Source of the DNA: Dipteris shenzhenensis
Taxonomy: Eukaryota; Polypodiophyta; Polypodiopsida; Gleicheniales
Assembly (NCBI GenBank): GCA_047967505.1
Contig: CM106540.1
Reading direction: 5' to 3' (one strand)
DNA length: 64,000 bases
The notes under the pieces are model-generated. The model had not been told where the DNA came from. It saw nothing but the letters and a program-made list of their open reading frames with translations, and made no database searches. Made by a program: the position numbers and the translations under genes. Below are positions 57,501 through 64,000 of this stretch, in pieces. The first letter of the stretch is position 1; every line of letters begins with the position of its first letter.

Positions 57501-58579
57501 AGCAAGCACCTAGAGAATGGTATCAGAAGTTTGATGCTTTCATTCGGTCCCAGGGTTTTAGAAGGAGTGAAATTGATCACTGCCTCTACACTAAAAGGGC
57601 TAAGGATAATAGCCTGATAATCCTGGCACTATATGTGGATGATATGCTATTGGCTATCAAGAATACTTATGAGCTAGATGCATTAAAGGCCAAGTTGCAT
57701 GAGGCCTTTGATATGAAGGATTTGGGATTTGCAGGTCATATTCTTGGTATGCGCATCACACGTGATCGGAGTAGGAAACTCCTTTGGCTTTCACAAAAAG
57801 AGTATGTTACAAAAGTATTACAGCGTTTCAATATGGAGGGGGGGAAGGCAGTGAGTACTCCATTGCCTCCATATGTGAAACTGAGTCATACAGATAGTCC
57901 CAAATCAGATGAGGAGAGGGCCATGATGGCCAAGGTTCCTTATGCATCAGCAGTTGGGAGTCTTATGTATGCTATGATAGCTACTAGACCAGACATTGCA
58001 TTTGCAGTGGGAGTTGTTAGCCGGTATATGGCTAATCCAGGAAAGAGGCATTGGGAGGCAGTTAAGTGCATCATGAGGTACATGAAGGGTACCAAAGAGA
58101 TGTGCATTTGCTTTGGTAAAGGAGACATGCGTGTACTTGGGTACACAGATTCAGACTGTGCAGGGCATGTGGATAGTAGGAGATCCACTTCTGGTTATGT
58201 GTTCACCTTTGCAGGTGGTGCAGTGTCATGGATGTCTCGTGCACAGAAGTGCGTGGCTTTGTCTACCACAGAGGCTGAGTATGTTGCAGCCACAAAGGGT
58301 TGCAAGGAGGCTATATGGCTTGATCGGCTAGTGGGAGATTTGGGGATTCATACAGGTGTACCGACATTGTATAGTGATTCCATGAGTGCTATTCAGCTAG
58401 CACGGAATCCGGTCTTTCATGCAAAGACCAAACACATTGAGGTCAGGTACGATTTCATCAGGGAGGTACTTGAGGACAAGCGCATAGAGCTTGTCAAGGT
58501 TCATACAGATGATAACCCTGCAGATATGCTGACGAAGAGTCTACCTAGTCTCAGCGGTTTGAGTATTGTCGTGTATTGA
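54527..58579 (+). pseudogene. Copia gag-pol polyprotein with two TAG codons
   Basis: Start ATG 54527 (MASSSMPEKEFFSIKKFDG, gag). Domains in order: gag; zinc knuckle CYHCGKKGHMKKDC (about residue 235); protease WILDSGASFH (about 321); integrase LWHCRLGHMS...CEHCLYGKQ, core VHSDVCGPMP (Asp about 511), RTDNGGEYL and PVAEKMNRT; RT YKARLVAKGFKQEKGVDFDE, QMDVKTAFLHGDL and LYVDDMLLAI (about 1037); RNase H GYTDSDCAGHVDSRR, STTEAEY, TKHIEVRYDF. All catalytic residues I can check are present. TAG at 56774-56776 (between integrase and RT) and 57449-57451 (inside RT), both in frame. No frameshift seen. The position after GFEE and before GKEHLVCKL suggests loss of a single codon in each case. Confidence 0.9.
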
Positions 58580-58630
58580 TGGGCATTGGATAGTATGCTC
58601 ACTGGTTGTTCTCCCTTAAAGGCACATTGT

Positions 58631-58646
58631 CCTTTAAGTGGGAGGT
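58631..58646 (+). other. Polypurine tract of the young copia
   Basis: TTTAAGTGGGAGGT directly before the 3' LTR. Confidence 0.85.
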
Positions 58647-58827
58647 TGTGGGGGTTAAAGGTCACTGTGCCTTAACCCCAGTTATGTACAATACTCAAAC
58701 ACATATATAAATGAATGAAAAAGAAGATTAGGGTGGTTCTGCACCCACCAAAACTTGTGTGGCTCTCTGTCTCTCTCTCTCGCTCTCTCTCCTTCTTCCG
58801 TTCTTGCTTCCGTTGAGAGCACTCTCA
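58647..58827 (+). repeat. 3' LTR of the young copia
   Basis: 181 bp, same as 52933-53113 by eye. Confidence 0.93.
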
Positions 58828-59151
58828 CCACCTCCAGGCAACCGTTATGGGCTGACTGAGTCAGTCTCTCGACTGGGTCTAACTGACTATGATTGGTGGC
58901 TATATAAGAGCAAGCCCGTGAAGCCCATAATCATCACTAGCTACAGTAACCTTGATTGCTTAGCATCCAGCCTCCATCCTCTACTGTTTCCAGCACACCA
59001 TCGAAGCTTCTCACATAGGAGCGCGCAGCGCCATCCATTGTACCAGTTCTACAGTAATCAAATTTTTTGATTCTCCATACTATCAGCTTTTCTCTCTTGC
59101 ATACGAGATCCTGTTATCTATTGAGCACAGACGTTGTATTGTTTTCTTACA
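58828..59151 (+). repeat. Outer copia 5' LTR, second part
   Basis: Starts with the duplicated CCACC, then continues the LTR in register with about 63645-63974. Contains a TATATAAGAG promoter box at 58901 and ends in TTTTCTTACA. Confidence 0.85.
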
Positions 59152-59163
59152 TGGTATCAAAGC
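59152..59163 (+). other. Primer-binding site of the outer copia
   Basis: TGGTATCAAAGC, directly after the LTR; one base differs from the usual TGGTATCAGAGC. Confidence 0.8.
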
Positions 59164-59221
59164 TTGGGCTCTAGCAAGAAGATTTGGTAGTGTGTTTCTA
59201 TTTGCGAGAAGATTGTGAGAG

Positions 59222-62200
59222 ATGGCCCAACCCGCAAGATTGCGAATCCCACCATTCAGCAAAAGCGAAAAGTTGGACGGCTCTAACTACTCACTCTAGA
59301 AGTTCAAGATAAAGGCCATCCTAAGCGCATACGAGCTTTGGGATACTGCTACTGGGGTGGACGTGAAGCCGGTTACGAGGTCGGATCCAGCCAATGCAGG
59401 ACAACAGATAGTACCAACTGCAGATCAGATTCTCGCGTGGACAAGAAGAGATGCAGATGCGATGTGTTCTATTGTCTGCAGTGTAAGTGATTCTATCATG
59501 GCATTAATTCAACATGTCACCACAGTCGAGGGGGCATGGATGGTCTTGAAAAATCAATACGAGACCATGAATCAGACGTGGATTCAGAATCTGGAAACTC
59601 AACTCGCGAATGAGAAACTGTCTGAGTTTGAAACGGCAGAGAAGTTCATCACCAGGGTGAAGAGTCTGCGTGATCAGATGACTGCGATTGGCATCACCAT
59701 CACCAACGAGGATCTAGCATGAAGGTGCATACGGATTCTCCCACCAAAGTATGACGGCCTTGTTACGACGCTATATACACAAAATAGAAATCTGCCCCTC
59801 AACTTTGAGGATTTCAACGCGATGCTTCTGGAGAAGGAGATGCATCAAAAGATGAGGACTAGAGAAGATTCACCTTTCTTGGCTGGATTAAAGAAAGGTA
59901 AGGGTAAGGACTCTGGTAACCCATCTTCTTCAGAGGACAAAAAGGAAAAGAAGAAGATCAAGTGCTTCTATTGCAACAAGGCAGGGCACAAGCAGAACGA
60001 GTGCAAGAAGAAGATTGTAGATGAGAAGAACAGAGTAAAGAAAGAGTCCAGCAACAGTGCACAGGCAGTACGAGTAGAGCTGTTTGTAGCAATTGAGGAG
60101 ATTTGAACGGAGGCAGTTCATGTACCTGTGGATGAACCTTAGATTATTGACAGTGGTGCATCACGCCACATGACCAATCGTAAGGATTGGTATACATCTC
60201 TACATCCAATAGGGAATGACATCCTAGTAGCAGTCGACAATGATGCAAAATGTCTAGCAAAAGGAAAAGGTATGATTGCTCTCAAGTCATATGGAGTTGT
60301 AAGACAGTTGTCCAATGTCCTTTATGTGCCAGACATCAAGAGGAACTTGTCCATTTCTACGATCATGGATCGGGACCTCAAAGTTCACTTCGATAAGAAT
60401 GGCGCATAGATTTTGGATCTTCAAGGGAAGGTCATTGTTAAAGGTACACGGCGCAACAACATCTACAAACTCTCAGCCTTCAGTGCTCGAGCCGATGTGA
60501 GAACAGCAAGCTGTGGCATGAGAGGTTTGGTCATCTAAACCTTAGTTCTTTACAAGAGATGTATAAAAGTGGAATGATTGCAGACCTACCAGAAATTACA
60601 GATCTGCTCGATGTATGTGAAGCTTGCATGATGGGCAAGCAACATCGGCAACCCTTTCCTAAAGAGGCCAGCAGGGCAAAGGCTCCTCTAGAGCTCGTTC
60701 ACATGGACCTCTGCAGAAAGATGGAGACTACAGTAGAAGGATATGGATATACTTCCTCTATAGCTTTGGGTGGTTCCTACTACTTCATGACATTGATCGA
60801 TGACTACAGTAGAAGGATATGGATATACTTCCTGAAGACTAAAGATGAGGCCTTTAGTAAGTTCAAAGAATGGCATGTAATGGTCGAGAAAGAATCGGGG
60901 AGGAAGTTGAAGAAGCTGAGATCAGACAGAGGTGGTGAGTTCACATCAGGTGAATTCAAAAGTTACTGCAAAAGTCATGGGATCAAGAGGCAGAAACCCC
61001 CGCCACATACACCACACGAAAATGGAGTAGTAGAGCGCAAGATGCACGTCATCTGCAAAATGAGCAGGAGTATGATGAAAGGGAAAGATTTGCCAAAATC
61101 TTTCTAGGCTGAAGCTTATAACACGGCAGTTTACATTCTGAATCGTAGCTACACAAAGGCTGTGAATGGGATGAATCCACTGTAGGCCTTTTCTGGTAAG
61201 AAACCTTCAACTGCACATTTCAGAGTTTTTGGCTGTGATTGTTTTGTGCATGTCCCCGATGCCAACAAGACGAAATGGGAGCCGAAGAGCTGGAAATGTA
61301 TTTTCTTGGGCTACAGTGAAGAGGAAAAGGGTTACCGCCTGTATAATCTTGCTACCAAGAAGGTAATAGTAAGTCGCAATGTGGTCTTCTCAGAACAGCC
61401 GCATTAATTGGAGGAGGATACTTCCTTCCCAGACAACTAGGACCAAGATATCCATCCAGTACAACCACCAGCAGCAGACCGAACTCCCCCCATGGTGCTT
61501 GGGAGGATTCAAGATGATAAAGAAGAAGAGAAAGATGCAATGGCCATTCTCGAAGTGGGTAAAGCAACTTTTGGACGGCAAAGAACCTCCAACCATTGAG
61601 GAGGCACCATCCAAACACCACCAGTCCAAGAGATAAGAGGAGCAAAGAAGGGCATAGGAACACTTAGTCAACTACGCTTTGATGACAGAGGTGATCCGTG
61701 CTGAAGAACCCAAGTGTCTTGAAGAGGCACAGGGTGATGATAGGTGGATGGAGGCTATGCAGTTGGAGTATGGTTCCATAATGAAGAACAACACTTGGGA
61801 CCTTGTGGATCGACCACCAAAATGCAAGCTTAGGTAATTGGCCCCAAGTGGGTGTACAAGACCAAGTACAAGTCCGACGGCACGTTGGATAAGTACAAGG
61901 CTCAGCTCGTGGCAAAGGGATTCACACAAGTATATGGTTTTGATTATCAGGATACCTTTGCTCCCACAACTCGACTAACAACAATTCACAGTGTTTTGGC
62001 CTTAGCAGCACAAGAATGTTGGCCCATGTTTCAGATGGATGTAAAATCCGCCTTTTTGAACAGAGATCTCAAGGAGGAGGTATACGTGGAACAACCACCA
62101 GGATTTGTGATCCCTGGTTTAGAAGGTAAAGTTTGTAAATTGAAGAAGGCACTTTATGGGCCAAATTTAGGCCCCACGAGTGTGGTACTAGTGGATTGAT

Positions 62201-63209
62201 GCCTACTTTCTGCGAAACGGGTTCAGGAGGAGCCCATCTAATGCAAATTTGTATATCTACAGAGAAGGAGACAGGTGTATGATCGTGGTCCTTTATGTGG
62301 ATGACCTTGTCATAATAGGGAACCATGAAGAGAAGATCTCGCAGACAAAGAAGATGCTAGGAAGAGAGTTTGAAATGACAGACCTCTGACTGATGCATTT
62401 ATGTTTGGGGATTGAAGTTTGGCAAGAGCCAAAATAGATCTTCATCTCATAGCTGAAGTATGCTGGAGAGATACTGAAGGGAGTTGTCATGGCTGAGTGC
62501 AAGACAGTTGGGACCCCTATGGAGGTTGACGTGAAGCTCTCAAAAGAGGATTCATCACCACTGGTGGACGAAGCGAAGTATAGAAGGCTTGTGGGCAGTT
62601 TGATTTACTTGTGCAACACACAGCCGGACATCAGTTTTGCAACTGGTGTACTAAGCAGGTTTTCCAATAAGCCCCGGGAGGATCATTGGAGGCCAGGGAT
62701 GTGAGTGCTGAAATACATCAAAGGCACACTTGATTATGGCATCACCTATACCAAGGGCAACATCTTGACCGGATTCTGTGACTCGGATTGAGCAGGAGAT
62801 GTGGATAGCAGGAGATTAGATAGGTTACTATTTCTCACTTGGATTTGGAGATTGTGTCATGGGTTAGCAAGAAGCAGCCTACAGTTGCTCTTTCTTCTAC
62901 CAAGGAGGAGTACAAATCAGCATGTTTTGCTTCTTGTGAGGCAGTGTGGTTGAGGAGGACTTTAGGGGACATGGGTGCAATGCAGAACAAGCCTATGCAG
63001 TTATCATGTGACAATCAGAGTTGCATGGCAATTGCCAAGAACCCTGTGTTCCACGCTCGCACAAAACACATTGAGATTCAATATCACTTTGTACGCGAGC
63101 TCATCATGGATGGAGAGGTCGACTTGGTGTATTGTTCGACTACAGAGAATGTTGCGTACATCTTCACTAAGGCTCTTGGAAGAGACTTGCTGGAGAGACA
63201 TCTTCATTG
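59222..63209 (+). pseudogene. Outer copia gag-pol, heavily broken
   Basis: ATG 59222 (MAQPARLRIPPFSKSEKLDG). Gag with zinc knuckle CFYCNKAGHKQNEC (59968-60009); protease IIDSGASRHMTN; integrase CEACMMGKQHRQPF, LVHMDLC, LRSDRGGEFTSG and ENGVVERK; RT KAQLVAKGFTQVYGFDYQDT, QMDVKSAFLNRDL, LYVDDLVIIG; RNase H SWVSKKQPTVALSSTKEEYK, TKHIEIQYHFV. Stops at about 59298, 59720, 60104, 60140, 60407, 61105 and 61183, and frameshifts near 60490, 61400, 61830 and 62160, among others. A duplicated ~45-bp piece lies in the integrase (60729-60760 repeats at 60801-60832). Not functional. Confidence 0.9.
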
Positions 63210-63249
63210 ACTTGGCATTGGCCAAAAAAGTAGTTCACTTGCGGGTGGA

Positions 63250-63262
63250 CATTGAGGGGGGG
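63250..63262 (+). other. Polypurine tract of the outer copia
   Basis: ATTGAGGGGGGG directly before the 3' LTR. Confidence 0.8.
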
Positions 63263-63974
63263 TGTTAGATATCAATGCTCCACTCTCATGTAACTATGCG
63301 AGAACCAACTAGCTCTACTTGTGAGCCCCCCATATGAGGAGAAGGCATTTGAGTAGCTAGGTTATCCGGTAGGTCCTGGTTTGGACACCAGATGGGGGCC
63401 AAGTGTGGCCTGATGGCTAAACGGCTTTAGATAGAGCTGGAACACTACCAACTAGGCTACATGCAAGCACAAGAAGGCATCCCATGACTGACTACACTGA
63501 GGGTAGATGGAGCATTTCTCGAGGCAGCCCACTCTCAGGTTGTGGGGCCCGTTTGGCTCTGGGCCGAACAAAGTCCATAGGTTAGTTGCTCTATTCTGTG
63601 CCACTATTCTAACGAGTGGTCGGTGGCCTATTTTGGGACAGACCTCCAAGCGGCTATTATGGGCTGATTGAGTCGGTCTCCTAATTGGTTCTAACCGACT
63701 ACGACAGGTGGTTATATAAGAGTAAGCCCGTGAAGCCCATAATCATCACTAGCTATAGCAACCCTGATTCCTTAACATCCAACCTCTATCCTCTACTGTT
63801 TCCAGCACGCCATCAAAGCTTCTCACATAGGAGTGCATGGCTGGGAGGCAGTGCCATCTATTGTACCAGTTCTACAGTAATTAATTTTTTTGATTCTCCA
63901 TACTATCAGCTTTTCTCTCTTGCATACAAGATCCTGTTATCTGTTGAGCACAAACATTGTATTATTTTCTTACA
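63263..63974 (+). repeat. 3' LTR of the outer copia
   Basis: 712 bp, TGTTAGATATC to TTTTCTTACA, uninterrupted. TATATAAGAG promoter box at 63713-63722. Differs from the 5' LTR by many substitutions and some indels. Confidence 0.9.
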
Positions 63975-63979
63975 TTAAT
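63975..63979. repeat. Outer copia target duplication, right
   Basis: TTAAT, identical to 52524-52528. Confidence 0.8.
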
Positions 63980-64000
63980 TGCATGCCATTCATCTTGTAA

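Larger units (their letters stand above)
52933..58827 (+). mobile_element. Young 5.9-kb Ty1/copia element
   Basis: Identical-looking 181-bp LTRs (no difference seen by eye), 5-bp duplications CCACC at 52928-52932 and 58828-58832, primer site and polypurine tract. One gag-pol frame of 1,351 codons is interrupted only by two TAG codons. Its LTR start (TGTGGGGGTTAAAGG), purine tract and protein are related to the minus-strand copia at 38.6-44.5 kb. Confidence 0.95.
52529..63974 (+). mobile_element. Outer Ty1/copia element with a second copia in its 5' LTR
   Basis: LTR start TGTTAGATATC at 52529 and 63263, ends TTTTCTTACA at 59151 and 63974. Flanking TTAAT duplications, primer site and purine tract define the element. 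Its 5' LTR is broken at 52932/58833 by the young copia (52933-58827). Without that insertion it is about 5.5 kb. The coding region has many stops and frameshifts, so it is an old, dead copy. Confidence 0.9.

Overview
This window looks like nuclear DNA from a land plant with a repeat-rich genome. The evidence is Ty1/copia and Ty3/gypsy elements primed by initiator-Met tRNA, GT-AG introns, hAT/BED remains, LRR fragments and AT-rich spacers. I suspect a fern, lycophyte or other large-genome non-flowering lineage, but no single gene proves it. Almost everything recognisable is mobile DNA or a broken gene. The one long gene that looks intact is a three-exon transposase at 20140-24467.

Layout. 1-5.2 kb: promoter/leader sequence duplicated in tandem, then a Ty3/gypsy gag-protease-RT-RNase H pseudogene without integrase. 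6.0-6.7 kb: a long hairpin followed by a second copy of the same gag N-terminus. 9.3-11.3 kb: tandem repeats and a diverged MITE-like piece. 12310-25691: a 13.4-kb DNA transposon with imperfect terminal inverted repeats (CTCGGGGGGGTCACT) and a perfect 8-bp target duplication (CTCTACCC). It holds LRR-gene fragments, an array of covarying hairpins, a kinase-like gene with one in-frame TAG, and the P-superfamily-like transposase. Two ~245-bp MITEs have the same ends and their own perfect 8-bp duplications: one lies inside the large element and one just outside it. 26-31 kb: tandem and palindromic repeats and decayed coding sequence. 31.5-34.2 kb: hAT transposase remains. 35.4-36.7 kb: a RING-type pseudogene on the minus strand.

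38-45.2 kb (minus strand): a second kinase-like gene, related to the one in the transposon, split by a 5.9-kb copia element (5-bp duplication GATAC). That copia keeps long reading frames although protease, integrase and RT signatures are altered or lost. 45.7-49.7 kb: tandem repeats, a hairpin cluster and a minus-strand gag remnant. 52.5-64 kb: an old copia with ~715-bp LTRs and a heavily broken pol. A young copia (181-bp LTRs with no difference I could see by eye, duplication CCACC) is inserted in its 5' LTR.

How the parts fit: the transposase, its TIRs, the matching MITEs and the 8-bp duplications look like one autonomous/non-autonomous transposon family. The kinase-like gene and LRR pieces would be passengers. 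Several clusters of short palindromes, each with its own sequence but the same hairpin style, recur through the window and are not explained by any annotated gene.
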